DNA of 26,850 nucleotides from Desulfobacteraceae bacterium (GTDB lineage Bacteria > Desulfobacterota > DSM-4660 > Desulfatiglandales > Desulfatiglandaceae): NCBI GenBank assembly GCA_013203065.1, contig JABMQV010000246.1:1-26850 (forward strand), given 5' to 3'. The translations under genes and the position numbers were made by a program. Shown one piece after another: positions 8,649 through 17,183 of the stretch. The stretch's first letter is position 1; each line of letters opens with the position of its first letter. Under the pieces are notes generated by a model. The model worked only from the letters and a program-made list of their open reading frames with translations. It ran no database searches and was not told the origin of the DNA.

Positions 8649-9146
8649 TTGTTTAAGCCAGAGGATGAAGATCAGCTAATAGAGAAAGTGGTCCATATCA
8701 ACCGGGTGGCAAAGGTGGTGAAAGGGGGTCGTCGGTTTAGTTTTAGCGCGATCGTCGTGGTTGGAGATGGCAGAGGCACGGTTGGGACTGGACTTGGAAA
8801 GGCGAATCAGGTTCCCGACGCCATCAGAAAAGGCATTGAAAAGGCCAAAAGGGATATGAGGGAAATTCACATCCATGAGACCTCCATCCCCTATGAAGTG
8901 ATCGGGGAATCGGGTGCGGGCCGTGTATTATTGAAACCGGCAGGTCCCGGAACCGGTCTGATTGCAGGCGGCGCGGTGCGTGCGGTCCTGGAAGCGGCTG
9001 GGATTCAAAATATACTCACAAAGTGTCTCGGTTCCCATAACCCCCATAATATTGTGAGGGCTACGATCAAGGGCCTGCGATCACTCAGAACTCCCGAAGA
9101 GATTGCCAGGCGCAGGGGTAAGACAGTTGAAGAAATGGTAACCTGA
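8649..9146 (+). CDS. rpsE: 30S ribosomal protein S5
   Basis: A 165-residue protein started by TTG ([20 protein letters not shown]) with GAGGAGGG eight to nine bases upstream, overlapping the rplR stop. The double-stranded RNA-binding-like N-terminal domain has [19 protein letters not shown] and the C-terminal domain has [21 protein letters not shown]5 lines the mRNA entry and contributes to decoding accuracy with S4. No change is obvious at the loop linked to spectinomycin resistance. Confidence 0.96.
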   Translation: MFKPEDEDQLIEKVVHINRVAKVVKGGRRFSFSAIVVVGDGRGTVGTGLGKANQVPDAIRKGIEKAKRDMREIHIHETSIPYEVIGESGAGRVLLKPAGPGTGLIAGGAVRAVLEAAGIQNILTKCLGSHNPHNIVRATIKGLRSLRTPEEIARRRGKTVEEMVT

Positions 9147-9173
9147 ATCGATTGGGAAAAGACAATATTGGCT

Positions 9174-9350
9174 ATGGCTAAGACGATTAAAGTGACGCTT
9201 GTCAAGAGTTCGATAGGCAGGAACAAGAAAATTGGTCAGACCTTGAGGGGTTTGGGCCTGACACGGCTGAACAAGACCGTTGAGCTTGAAAACACCCCGG
9301 CCGTAAGAGGGATGATCAATAAGGTCTTGTTCCTGGTAAAGATTAACTGA
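9174..9350 (+). CDS. rpmD: 50S ribosomal protein L30
   Basis: The ATG at 9174 gives 58 residues ([20 protein letters not shown]), the usual L30 length. A TTG two codons upstream (9168) would add only Met-Ala and cannot be excluded, since no clear ribosome-binding site decides between them. The core [19 protein letters not shown] is typical. L30 is a small large-subunit protein between rpsE and rplO, its standard position. Confidence 0.93.
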   Translation: MAKTIKVTLVKSSIGRNKKIGQTLRGLGLTRLNKTVELENTPAVRGMINKVLFLVKIN

Positions 9351-9371
9351 AGACGTAATAGGTGAGAAAAA

Positions 9372-9812
9372 GTGAAAATTCATAATCTTTTACCTGCCGA
9401 GGGTTCGAGAAAAGCGAAGAAAAGGATAGGAAGAGGTCCAGGTTCCGGACACGGAAAGACTTCTTGCAGAGGCCACAAAGGGCAGAAGGCACGTTCTGGA
9501 GGCGGAACACGCCCTGGCTTTGAGGGAGGGCAGATGCCCCTTCAGCGAAGACTTCCCAAACGTGGCTTCACAAACATATTCAGGAAGCAGTATAATATAA
9601 TTAGTGTCAATGATCTGAACCGCTTTGCAGCAAACTCCAGCGTGGATGCGGGTGTGCTAAAGGAAGCCGGCCTGGTCAAGAAGGTGAAGGATGGGATCAA
9701 GATCCTGGGCCACGGGGATATCACTCACCCCGTCACTGTTAGGGTCCACAAGACGAGTAAGGCAGCCAAGGAAAAAATTGAGGCCGCTGGCGGCAGGGTT
9801 GAAGTGATTTAG
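9372..9812 (+). CDS. rplO: 50S ribosomal protein L15
   Basis: Starts with GTG at 9372 to give a 146-residue protein, [20 protein letters not shown]. The glycine- and arginine-rich N-terminal extension with [20 protein letters not shown], followed by [18 protein letters not shown], penetrates the 23S rRNA in known structures. The C-terminal globular domain ends in [10 protein letters not shown]15 is a late assembly protein. The gene leads directly into secY, the standard spc order. Confidence 0.96.
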   Translation: MKIHNLLPAEGSRKAKKRIGRGPGSGHGKTSCRGHKGQKARSGGGTRPGFEGGQMPLQRRLPKRGFTNIFRKQYNIISVNDLNRFAANSSVDAGVLKEAGLVKKVKDGIKILGHGDITHPVTVRVHKTSKAAKEKIEAAGGRVEVI

Positions 9813-9828
9813 ATGGGGGCATCGTGAA

Positions 9829-11142
9829 TTGATAGGTGGTTTCCAAAATATTGCCAAAATACCGGAGCTGAAAAAGAAGATTCTCTTCACGCTCATGATG
9901 CTCGTTGTTTATCGAGTCGGGTGTCATATCCCGACGCCCGGTATAGACGGGACAGCTCTGTCTGCCTTTTTTGGTGCGAGGGAAGGGACCCTTTTTGGGC
10001 TCTTTGATATGTTCACGGGTGGTGCACTGAGCCAAATGTCGGTAATGGCTCTGGGAATCATGCCTTACATAAGCGCCTCTATTATCCTGGAACTCATGAC
10101 CGTTGTAGTGCCTCATCTTGAGAAACTGAAGAAGGAAGGGGAGCAGGGAAGGAAGAAGATCACCCAGTATACCCGTTATGGCACGGTAATTTTGAGTGTT
10201 ATTCAGGGTTTTGGTATCGCGGTTGGCCTTGAAAATATGTCCGGCCCCGGGGGGGCGATGATTGTCCCGTCTCCAGGCTGGGGTTTCAGGCTCCTCACTG
10301 TTATTACACTCGCGGCCGGGACCTCCTTTCTGATGTGGCTGGGAGAGCAGATCACCGAGAGGGGGATAGGTAACGGGATCTCCCTTATCATATACTCCGG
10401 TATTGTTTCCGGTTTTCCTGTGGCTGTGGCGAACACATTCAGATTGATGGGGACCGGTGAAATCACCGTCTTTTTTGTGGTTCTGCTCCTTGCACTTATG
10501 ATAGGTGTCATCGGTGTGATCGTATTTGTTGAGAGGGGACAGAGGAGAATTTCCGTTCAGTATGCAAAGAGGGTTGTGGGCCGAAAGATGTATGGTGGTC
10601 AAACGACACATCTGCCTTTGAAAGTCAATACGGCCGGCGTCATTCCGCCAATATTTGCCTCTTCCATCATGATGTTTCCGGCTACTATCGCCAATTTTTT
10701 GAGCGTGGACGAATTTCCCTGGCTCCAGCACATTGTACATTTTTTGGCCCCGGGCCACATCGTCTACAGTCTGATCTATGTGGCTTTTATTTTCTTCTTC
10801 TGCTATTTTTATACTGCGGTTCATTTTAACCCTGTTGATGTGGCCGACAACATGAAAAGACAAGGGGGGTTTATCCCCGGAATCCGGCCGGGAAAGAATA
10901 CGGCTGATTATATTGATCGGGTCTTGACAAGAATCACTTTTTCGGGGGCCACTTATATCTCGGCCGTTTGTATTTTACCTCAGTTTCTGATCTATCAATT
11001 AAATGTCCCGTTCTATTTTGGAGGGACCGCATTGCTGATTGTGGTTGGTGTGGCCATGGACACCACAAATCAGATCGAATCGCATATGCTGACAAGGCAT
11101 TATGAAGGGTTTATGAAGAAGGGTTTTGGGAGGGTGCGGTAG
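9829..11142 (+). CDS. secY: Preprotein translocase channel subunit SecY
   Basis: A 437-residue polytopic membrane protein starting at TTG (MIGGFQNIAKIPELKKKILF). It has the ten-helix SecY layout, with the first transmembrane segment near residues 18-33, the plug-region GIDGTALSAFF, GIMPYISASIILELM in helix 2, and the cytosolic loop PGIRPGKNTADYID near residue 350. SecY forms the channel of SecYEG. No strong ribosome-binding site is visible before the TTG. A long antisense frame over this gene is a shadow. Confidence 0.97.
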   Translation: MIGGFQNIAKIPELKKKILFTLMMLVVYRVGCHIPTPGIDGTALSAFFGAREGTLFGLFDMFTGGALSQMSVMALGIMPYISASIILELMTVVVPHLEKLKKEGEQGRKKITQYTRYGTVILSVIQGFGIAVGLENMSGPGGAMIVPSPGWGFRLLTVITLAAGTSFLMWLGEQITERGIGNGISLIIYSGIVSGFPVAVANTFRLMGTGEITVFFVVLLLALMIGVIGVIVFVERGQRRISVQYAKRVVGRKMYGGQTTHLPLKVNTAGVIPPIFASSIMMFPATIANFLSVDEFPWLQHIVHFLAPGHIVYSLIYVAFIFFFCYFYTAVHFNPVDVADNMKRQGGFIPGIRPGKNTADYIDRVLTRITFSGATYISAVCILPQFLIYQLNVPFYFGGTALLIVVGVAMDTTNQIESHMLTRHYEGFMKKGFGRVR

Positions 11143-11208
11143 CCGTATGAATGGCCTTCGACTCGCAGATGCTGACTCGTAAACGGCGAGGTATTTCGAT
11201 CAAAGGCA

Positions 11209-11230
11209 CTGACCGTTGGCTTGGGGTCAG
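11209..11230 (+). promoter_or_regulatory. Small hairpin before infA
   Basis: In the 112-base secY-infA gap CTGACC (11209-11214) can pair with GGTCAG (11225-11230) around a ten-base loop. Farther upstream CTCGC (11162-11166) can pair with GCGAG (11186-11190). Neither is followed by a T run. They may be chance or part of an infA leader. Confidence 0.25.
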
Positions 11231-11254
11231 ACATTGGAGAACAGGGAAGGGCAT

Positions 11255-11476
11255 ATGGCTAAGGAAGAGGCTATTGAGGTCGAGGGGGTCGTGATCGAGA
11301 CATTGCCAAATGCGCAGTTCAGGGTCGAACTCAAGAACGGTCACAGGGTCTTGGGTCATATTTCGGGCAGGATGCGGAAACATTTTATTAAGATTCTTCC
11401 AGGGGATGTGGTGGCAGTGGAGTTGTCTCCTTACGATTTGGCCAGGGGCCGTATTGTATATCGGGGGGAAAAATAG
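11255..11476 (+). CDS. infA: Translation initiation factor IF-1
   Basis: The 73-residue product begins [20 protein letters not shown] and follows the S1-like OB fold through [33 protein letters not shown] and GRIVYR. IF-1 binds the A site of the 30S subunit during initiation. The ATG at 11255 is chosen over an earlier in-frame start because of the GGGAAGG just upstream and because length and N-terminus match the family. It directly follows secY with no adk or map between. Confidence 0.96.
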   Translation: MAKEEAIEVEGVVIETLPNAQFRVELKNGHRVLGHISGRMRKHFIKILPGDVVAVELSPYDLARGRIVYRGEK

Positions 11477-11545
11477 GTAGGATCCGTAAATAATCAGGAC
11501 CCTCTTTTATCGCCATCCCAAGTAGACAAGGAGCGCTTTAGGATT

Positions 11546-11659
11546 ATGAAAGTGAGACCATCGGTTAAGCCCATTTGCAATAAGTGCAAGGTAATAAGAC
11601 GAAAAGGCGTCGTGCGGGTAATCTGCGTAAACCCTCGGCATAAACAAAGGCAAGGGTAA
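11546..11659 (+). CDS. rpmJ: 50S ribosomal protein L36
   Basis: A 37-residue protein beginning [20 protein letters not shown]. Zinc ligands C11, C14, C27 and H32 are all present, so this is the zinc-binding form. L36 is the smallest ribosomal protein and sits in the large subunit near the factor-binding region. It lies between infA and rpsM, its usual place. An AAGGAGC site is about 12 bases before the ATG. Confidence 0.95.
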   Translation: MKVRPSVKPICNKCKVIRRKGVVRVICVNPRHKQRQG

Positions 11660-11745
11660 GCATGTGTTTGGAAACAAAACCTCTTTATTGCCGGTTGGAA
11701 TATGAAATGAAGAACGACCAATCACAGAGCAGAAGGAGTTAGAGA

Positions 11746-12117
11746 TTGGCAAGAATTGCGGGTGTTGATTTACCAAGGAGGAAAAGGATTGAGATTGCCT
11801 TGACCTATATCTATGGTCTGGGGAGGAGCTCTTCTCAAAAAATACTTACGGAAGCGGGTGTGGACTGGGATACCAAATCGGATGACCTCACTGAGGCGCA
11901 GATTACCAGTATCCGGAAGATTATTGACGAGAAGCATAAGGTGGAAGGGGATCTCAGGCGCGAAGTATCTATGGACATAAAGCGGTTGATGGATCTGGGG
12001 GCATATCGTGGTCTGAGGCACAGGAGGGGTCTTCCTGTCAGGGGACAGAGGACCAGCACCAATGCCAGGACGCGTAAGGGGCCTCGCAGGGCTGTTATGG
12101 GGAAAAGGAAACGGTAG
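11746..12117 (+). CDS. rpsM: 30S ribosomal protein S13
   Basis: A 123-residue protein started by TTG ([20 protein letters not shown]) with AAGGAG upstream. It has the helix-two-turns-helix segment [20 protein letters not shown], and the C-terminal tail [20 protein letters not shown] that reaches the decoding site. S13 in the head forms the bridges to L5 and contacts P-site tRNA. It is the first gene of the alpha group; in E. coli this leader is the S4 target. Confidence 0.97.
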   Translation: MARIAGVDLPRRKRIEIALTYIYGLGRSSSQKILTEAGVDWDTKSDDLTEAQITSIRKIIDEKHKVEGDLRREVSMDIKRLMDLGAYRGLRHRRGLPVRGQRTSTNARTRKGPRRAVMGKRKR

Positions 12118-12133
12118 AATTTGAGGGAAGAGG

Positions 12134-12529
12134 ATGGCAAAAGCTGCGAAAAAGAAGAGCCGTGCAAAAAAAGAAAAAAAGAACGTACCCACAGGTATCA
12201 TTTATATACAATCCACTTTTAATAATACCATCGTGACCATCACGGATCCTGACGGAAATGTAATTGCCCAGTCAAGTGCGGGCAGAGGTGGGATCAAGGG
12301 GGCGCGGAAGAGCACCCCATTCGCGGCCCAATTGGCCGGACGAAATGCCGTCAGGCAGGCAATGGACCATGGGATGAGGGTTGCGGAAGTGAGGGTCAAA
12401 GGACCAGGCGTGGGGAGAGAATCGGCCCTGCGCTCTCTCCAGGTCGAGGGGTTCACCGTCACGTCCATACGGGACATAACGCCAATACCCCATAACGGGT
12501 GTCGACCTCCTAAGAGGCGGAGAGTCTAA
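12134..12529 (+). CDS. rpsK: 30S ribosomal protein S11
   Basis: The 131-residue product has a lysine-rich N-terminus ([20 protein letters not shown]) and then the S11 core: [38 protein letters not shown], and the ending [20 protein letters not shown]11 is in the 30S platform near the E site. The N-terminal PxG sequence in GRGGIKG replaces the Asn-Gly of E. coli where isoaspartate forms. It follows rpsM by 16 bases. Confidence 0.95.
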   Translation: MAKAAKKKSRAKKEKKNVPTGIIYIQSTFNNTIVTITDPDGNVIAQSSAGRGGIKGARKSTPFAAQLAGRNAVRQAMDHGMRVAEVRVKGPGVGRESALRSLQVEGFTVTSIRDITPIPHNGCRPPKRRRV

Positions 12530-12530
12530 G

Positions 12531-12604
12531 GATTTTGAATTTTGGATTGTAGGTTCAAGATCTTATGTGAACGGATAAATTTTAGAAACCATCAGGTATT
12601 CTAA
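12531..12604 (+). promoter_or_regulatory. Structured leader candidate upstream of rpsD
   Basis: The 110-base AT-rich rpsK-rpsD gap holds two stems. GATTTTGAA (12531-12539) pairs with TTCAAGATC (12554-12562) with one wobble. TTAGAAACC (12582-12590) pairs with GGT-A-TTCTAA (12595-12604) with a single bulged A and an ATCA tetraloop. No T tract follows. S4 represses its own mRNA in several bacteria, so this is a candidate S4-responsive leader, but that is inference. Confidence 0.45.
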
Positions 12605-12639
12605 GGTAAATAATAAATAAGATAACGCTGGGGGCTAAT

Positions 12640-13269
12640 TTGGCCAGATATACTGGTTCATCATGCAGGTTATGTAGGCGGGAGAATCTTCGGCTTTTTT
12701 TGAAGGGTGACCGCTGTTACGGTGACAAGTGTTCTTTTGAGAGAAGGGCTTATCCGCCCGGACAACATGGCCAGAGGCGTGGGGGAAAGAGCTCCGATTA
12801 CAGGGTGCAGCTAAGAGAAAAGCAGAAGATCAGAAGAATCTATGGTGTCCTGGAAAGGCAGTTTAGGGGGTATTATTACCGCGCAGAAAGGCAGAAGGGG
12901 ATCACCGGGACGAATCTCTTGTTGTTGCTTGAATCCCGTCTGGACAATATGGTTTACAGAATGGGTTTTGCCACGTCCCGGAATCAGGCAAGGCAAGGGG
13001 TCAGGCATAACCACTTCTTGGTGAACAATAAGAAGGTCAATATACCATCCTATCTTGTGAAGCCAGGAGATGTGATTGAGGTGAAAGAGAAGAGTCGCAA
13101 TGTACCCTTTGTCAGAGAGGCCATTGAGACCGTTGTTCGGAGAGGTGTTCCAGACTGGATCGAAGTTGAAAAAGGGAGCTTAAAGGGAACGCTAAAAGCC
13201 CTTCCCAATAGAGAAGACCTCACAATGCCCGTTCAGGAACAGCTCGTTGTGGAACTGTATTCGAAATGA
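12640..13269 (+). CDS. rpsD: 30S ribosomal protein S4, zinc-binding form
   Basis: A 209-residue protein starting at TTG ([20 protein letters not shown]). Cysteines C9, C12, C26 and C31 form the zinc site known from the Thermus S4 type. The C-terminal half has the S4 RNA-binding fold ([20 protein letters not shown], then [20 protein letters not shown]). S4 nucleates 30S assembly and acts in decoding fidelity. The preceding GGGGG is only a weak ribosome-binding site. Confidence 0.96.
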   Translation: MARYTGSSCRLCRRENLRLFLKGDRCYGDKCSFERRAYPPGQHGQRRGGKSSDYRVQLREKQKIRRIYGVLERQFRGYYYRAERQKGITGTNLLLLLESRLDNMVYRMGFATSRNQARQGVRHNHFLVNNKKVNIPSYLVKPGDVIEVKEKSRNVPFVREAIETVVRRGVPDWIEVEKGSLKGTLKALPNREDLTMPVQEQLVVELYSK

Positions 13270-13337
13270 TTCGCAGAAGAATATAGAGGCTTGATCGTAT
13301 TATATCCTTTTGTTAACAAGATGACGGGGAGGTTTTT

Positions 13338-14402
13338 TTGGTAGATCTAAGGAGTAAGAATTGGCGGGAGCTAATTAAGCCCAAGCGCATTGAAATCGCC
13401 CAGGACAGTTATACGAACTACTACGGGAAATTCATATGCGAGCCACTTGAGAGGGGACTTGGGATCACGATCGGAAATTCCCTGAGGCGTATCCTGCTCT
13501 CATCTCTGCAAGGAGCGGCAATTGTTTCTGTTAAGTTCGACGGTGTACCTCATGAATTTACTACAATTCCTGGGGTATATGAGGATGTGACCGACATTAT
13601 TCTAAATCTTAAAGAGGTCAAACTCAAAATTATTGGCGTCGAGGAAGCTGTTATCCGCCTGTCTCGAGAAGGAGAAGGGGAAATCAAGGACGGTGATATC
13701 GAAACGGATGGCCTTGTGGAGATACTGAATCCTGACCATCATATTGCGTCACTAAGCAAGGAAGCGAAGCTGAGTATGGAGATGGTGGTCAAGGCAGGAA
13801 AGGGGTATGTCCCGGCCGGAGGGAACACGCCCAAAGAACAGCCAATAGGCGTTATTCCAATGGATGCCATTTTTTCGCCTGTTGAGAGAGTCAACTATGT
13901 GGTGACAAACGCCAGGGTTGGGCAGGTGACGGATTATGATAAACTGACGCTGGAGGTCTGGACTGACGGCAGTGTGCTGCCTGAAGACGCAATCGCCTAT
14001 GCTGCTAAAATACTTAAGGAACAGATGACGCCATTTATCAATTTTGAAGAAGAGCCGGAACCCGTGGAAGAGGAGGAAGAGGAAGAGGAGGTGAAACTTA
14101 ACCAAAACCTTTTCAGACCTGTTTCTGAGCTTGAATTATCGGTTCGTTCTGCCAACTGCTTACAAAATGCAGATATCACCCTTATTGGAGAGTTGGTCCA
14201 AAAGAGTGAATCAGAGATGTTGAAGACAAAAAATTTTGGAAGAAAGTCTCTGAATGAGATCAAGGCCATCCTTGAGGAAATGGGGCTTTCGCTGGGGATG
14301 AAGTTAGGAAAATTCCCGCCCGTCAAGGGACCAGAGGATGGTGAAGAAGAGAAAAAAGAAGCTGGAAAGGCAAAAGCAAAAAAGAAGGATACAGGCAAAT
14401 GA
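13338..14402 (+). CDS. rpoA: DNA-directed RNA polymerase subunit alpha
   Basis: The TTG start follows GGGGAGG and gives 354 residues. The N-terminal dimerisation domain shows [20 protein letters not shown] (about 35-55) and [14 protein letters not shown]. The C-terminal domain has [17 protein letters not shown] and [20 protein letters not shown], which bind UP elements and activators. The linker carries an acidic run (about 237-252) and the last 25 residues are lysine- and glutamate-rich, making it slightly longer than the usual 330-345. Its stop overlaps rplQ. Confidence 0.97.
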   Translation: MVDLRSKNWRELIKPKRIEIAQDSYTNYYGKFICEPLERGLGITIGNSLRRILLSSLQGAAIVSVKFDGVPHEFTTIPGVYEDVTDIILNLKEVKLKIIGVEEAVIRLSREGEGEIKDGDIETDGLVEILNPDHHIASLSKEAKLSMEMVVKAGKGYVPAGGNTPKEQPIGVIPMDAIFSPVERVNYVVTNARVGQVTDYDKLTLEVWTDGSVLPEDAIAYAAKILKEQMTPFINFEEEPEPVEEEEEEEEVKLNQNLFRPVSELELSVRSANCLQNADITLIGELVQKSESEMLKTKNFGRKSLNEIKAILEEMGLSLGMKLGKFPPVKGPEDGEEEKKEAGKAKAKKKDTGK

Positions 14403-14881
14403 GGCACAGAAAGGCTGGAAACCCCCTAGGACGCAACCCCAGTCACCGCAGAGCCATGCTGAGGAATATGGTCACTTCCCTGCTCAAGCATGAACAGATA
14501 GAGACAACGGATGCCAAGGCAAAATCGCTTAAGCCGATTGCCGAGAAGATGATAAGCCTTGCCAAACGTGGGGATCTGCATGCAAGGCGACAAGCCCTCG
14601 CCTATATGAAAGACAAGGCTGTCACCCACAGACTGTTTGATGAACTGAAAGATCGGTATCTTGACAGGCAGGGGGGGTACGTTAGGATTATCAAAAAAGG
14701 GGTGCGGAAAGGAGACGGGGCCCCCATTTCCGTGGTTCAACTCTTGACCTCTGATGAACAGAAAAAATCAGGTAAAAAGAAGACGAAGAAGCCTAAGGCG
14801 ATTACGGGAGTTGCCACGGGGCCCGAGAAAGATACGGATACAGGGGAACGTGAGAAGGAAATGAATTTGGAACAAAGCTAG
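14399..14881 (+). CDS. rplQ: 50S ribosomal protein L17 with long C-terminal tail
   Basis: The ATG overlaps the rpoA stop in ATGA. The first 120 residues are standard L17 ([60 protein letters not shown]). The usual length is about 117-130; here about 40 residues follow, first lysine-rich ([13 protein letters not shown]) and then acidic, and they look disordered. L17 is near the tunnel exit. It closes the alpha group and is followed by a terminator-like hairpin. Confidence 0.96.
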   Translation: MRHRKAGNPLGRNPSHRRAMLRNMVTSLLKHEQIETTDAKAKSLKPIAEKMISLAKRGDLHARRQALAYMKDKAVTHRLFDELKDRYLDRQGGYVRIIKKGVRKGDGAPISVVQLLTSDEQKKSGKKKTKKPKAITGVATGPEKDTDTGEREKEMNLEQS

Positions 14882-14914
14882 GTGCTCCATGGGTACGAAT
14901 CTTACTAACACTGG

Positions 14915-14953
14915 AAACCTCCTTGTCGGTCTACCGGCAAGGAGGTTTTTTTT
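14915..14953 (+). terminator. Rho-independent terminator or attenuator between rplQ and pyrB
   Basis: Bases 14915-14930 pair with 14933-14948 in a 16-bp stem with one T-G wobble and a nominal CT loop, so the top pair or pairs are probably open. Eight Ts run from 14946 to 14953. This is a textbook intrinsic terminator. It ends only 14 bases before the pyrB start, leaving no room for a separate promoter downstream, so pyrBC expression presumably depends on read-through or on a promoter inside rplQ. Confidence 0.9.
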
Positions 14954-14967
14954 GCGAGGAGGTCAGG

Positions 14968-15897
14968 GTGGGAAAATTTGACCATAAAGATCTCCTTGGA
15001 ATTGAGCAGCTGCGTGTTGAAGATATCGAACTTATCCTGGATACGGCCAGATCACTAAAGGAGATTTCCGAGAGGGACATAAAAAAGGTCCCGACCCTCA
15101 GGGGTAAGAGTGTGGTCAATTTCTTTTATGAACCGAGCACCAGAACCCGCACCTCTTTTGAGATGGCAGCAAAGAGACTCAGTGCGGACACCGTCAGCCT
15201 TTCCGCTACCGACAGCAGTATGGTAAAAGGAGAAACCCTTATCGATACGGCCAGGAACCTTCAGGCCATGAACCCTGATCTCATTGTCATAAGGCATCCC
15301 TCTAGCGGGGCTCCCCATCTCTTGTCAAACCGAGTGGAAGCGGGGATCATTAACGCTGGAGACGGAATAAATGAACACCCAACCCAAGCCTTGCTTGATT
15401 TATATACGATCAGGGAAAAGAAAAGTAAAATCAAAGGATTGGAGGTCGCTATAATTGGGGATATATCCCATAGCCGCGTGGCCAGATCCAATATAATCGG
15501 GTTGATCAAGATGGGGGCTGAGGTGACTGTCGCAGGGCCGCCGACCATGATTCCGCCCGGTATTGAGGCCCTGGGTGTGAGGGTGGTCTATGATCCGGCG
15601 GAGGCGGTCAAAGATAAGGATGTGGTCATGCTGCTGCGGATACAACTTGAAAGACAAAACAAGGCCCTCTTTCCAGGCCTCAGGGAGTACGCATCCTTTT
15701 TCGGGATGAACAGTGATGTCCTAAGCCTCGCAAAACCGGATGTGATATTGATGCACCCTGGGCCCATGAATCGAGGCGTGGAAATAACTTCCGAGGTGGC
15801 GGACGGACCCTATTCTGTTATTCTTGACCAGGTGGCCAACGGAGTGGCAGTTCGGATGGCGATACTCTATCTCTTGATTGGAGGGTCCGGGAATTGA
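14968..15897 (+). CDS. pyrB: Aspartate carbamoyltransferase catalytic subunit
   Basis: The GTG at 14968, preceded by GAGGAGGT, gives 309 residues ([20 protein letters not shown]). Carbamoyl-phosphate binding motif STRTRTSFE is at residues 57-65, and [11 protein letters not shown] and [12 protein letters not shown] are also present. The enzyme makes N-carbamoyl-L-aspartate from carbamoyl phosphate and aspartate. No pyrI regulatory chain is adjacent. The frame continues upstream to a TTG at 14923 inside the terminator stem, which is judged not to be the start. The stop overlaps pyrC. Confidence 0.96.
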   Translation: MGKFDHKDLLGIEQLRVEDIELILDTARSLKEISERDIKKVPTLRGKSVVNFFYEPSTRTRTSFEMAAKRLSADTVSLSATDSSMVKGETLIDTARNLQAMNPDLIVIRHPSSGAPHLLSNRVEAGIINAGDGINEHPTQALLDLYTIREKKSKIKGLEVAIIGDISHSRVARSNIIGLIKMGAEVTVAGPPTMIPPGIEALGVRVVYDPAEAVKDKDVVMLLRIQLERQNKALFPGLREYASFFGMNSDVLSLAKPDVILMHPGPMNRGVEITSEVADGPYSVILDQVANGVAVRMAILYLLIGGSGN

Positions 15898-17183
15898 GAA
15901 CGTGGATTAAGGCAGGTTCCGTGGTCGACCCCGTGAGGGGCACTGTAGAAAGGGCCGAATTGATCATTGAGAAAGGTAAGATCGCGGGGATTTTGCCCCC
16001 GGGTAGTGCCGAGGGGAAAGGCCCTCAGACCAAGGTCATCGATGCCTCTGATAAGGTTATCCTTCCTGGGTTGGTAGATATGCATGTTCATCTGAGAGAG
16101 CCAGGATACGAATACAAAGAAACGATTGCCACTGGGGGAAGAGCGGGTGTGGCGGGCGGTTTTACAACCTTGGCCTGTATGCCCAACACGAATCCCCCCA
16201 ATGACTGCCGATCTGTCACCGAATTTATCTTGGAGCAGGCCAAGGAGGTCGATCTTTGCCGGGTTCTCCCTGTTGCGGCGATTACAAAGGGGCAGAAAGG
16301 AGAGACTTTGACTGAGTTCGGTGATCTCAGAGAAGCAGGTGCAGTTGCCCTGTCTGACGATGGGTTTTCCGTCAAAAACAGTGAACTAATGAGGCGGGCC
16401 CTTGAATATGCCAAGTATCACGGTCTGACGGTTATCTCCCATTGTGAAGAAGCCGACCTATCAAGGGGTGGGGTCATGCATGAAGGGGTCATTTCAACCC
16501 AGATTGGCCTGCCGGGGATCCCTTCCGCCAGTGAAGAGATTATGGTCTACCGGGATATATGTCTTGCAAAGTTGACAAAGTGTCCGGTCCACATAGCACA
16601 TGTGAGCACTGCTGGATCGGTTGAGCTGATTAGGAGAGCGAAGGAGGAAGGGGTGCCGGTTTCGGCAGAGACCGCCCCCCACTATTTCACACTGGATCAT
16701 CGTGCGGTCGCAGGATATAATACCCATGCCAAAGTAAATCCCCCGTTAAGGACTCCGGAGGATGTTCAGGCGATCAAGGAAGGCCTTTCCATGGGTGTTA
16801 TTGACGTGATCGCAACGGACCATGCGCCCCACAGTACCTTGGAGAAGGAGTTGGAGTTTGATAAGGCCGCCTTTGGAATGATCGGCTTGTCAACGGCTTT
16901 ACCCTTGACCTTGGAATTGGTCAGAGAGGGGGTATTGGGATTGGCGGAGGCCGTCAAGAAATTGTCCTATAATCCTGCCTCTGTACTTGGGGTAGAGGCA
17001 GGTCATTTGAAGGAAGGCAGTACGGCCGACCTTTCATTGATAGATCCAGAATATGAATATGTCTTCGGCGAGGCGGATATCCTTTCAAAGAGCAAGAATT
17101 CTCCGTTTGTCGGGAAGAGTTTAAGAGGGCGAAATGAATTGACGATGATTGGAGGGAAGGTTGTCTGGGAAAGAGAGACATAG
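15894..17183 (+). CDS. pyrC: Dihydroorotase, class I
   Basis: The TTG at 15894 overlaps the pyrB stop by four bases, so the pair is translationally coupled. The 429-residue amidohydrolase has metal ligands H64 and H66 in [10 protein letters not shown], the DDG pair near D155-D156, HCEE near residue 180, H236 in HVSTAGS, and catalytic D309 in TDHAPH. It cyclises carbamoyl aspartate to dihydroorotate. Length and motifs fit the class that assembles with PyrB in several bacteria. Its end overlaps the regulator gene. Confidence 0.96.
   Translation: MRTWIKAGSVVDPVRGTVERAELIIEKGKIAGILPPGSAEGKGPQTKVIDASDKVILPGLVDMHVHLREPGYEYKETIATGGRAGVAGGFTTLACMPNTNPPNDCRSVTEFILEQAKEVDLCRVLPVAAITKGQKGETLTEFGDLREAGAVALSDDGFSVKNSELMRRALEYAKYHGLTVISHCEEADLSRGGVMHEGVISTQIGLPGIPSASEEIMVYRDICLAKLTKCPVHIAHVSTAGSVELIRRAKEEGVPVSAETAPHYFTLDHRAVAGYNTHAKVNPPLRTPEDVQAIKEGLSMGVIDVIATDHAPHSTLEKELEFDKAAFGMIGLSTALPLTLELVREGVLGLAEAVKKLSYNPASVLGVEAGHLKEGSTADLSLIDPEYEYVFGEADILSKSKNSPFVGKSLRGRNELTMIGGKVVWERET

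Noticed and set aside
9739..10863. A 374-codon open frame on the minus strand over rplO and secY
   Set aside because: It is low-complexity in composition, matches no family, and sits antisense to two strongly conserved genes, so it is a shadow of their codon use.
14923..14967. An extended pyrB start at the TTG inside the terminator stem
   Set aside because: It has no ribosome-binding site and lies in the hairpin; the GTG at 14968 has GAGGAGGT and matches the family N-terminus.
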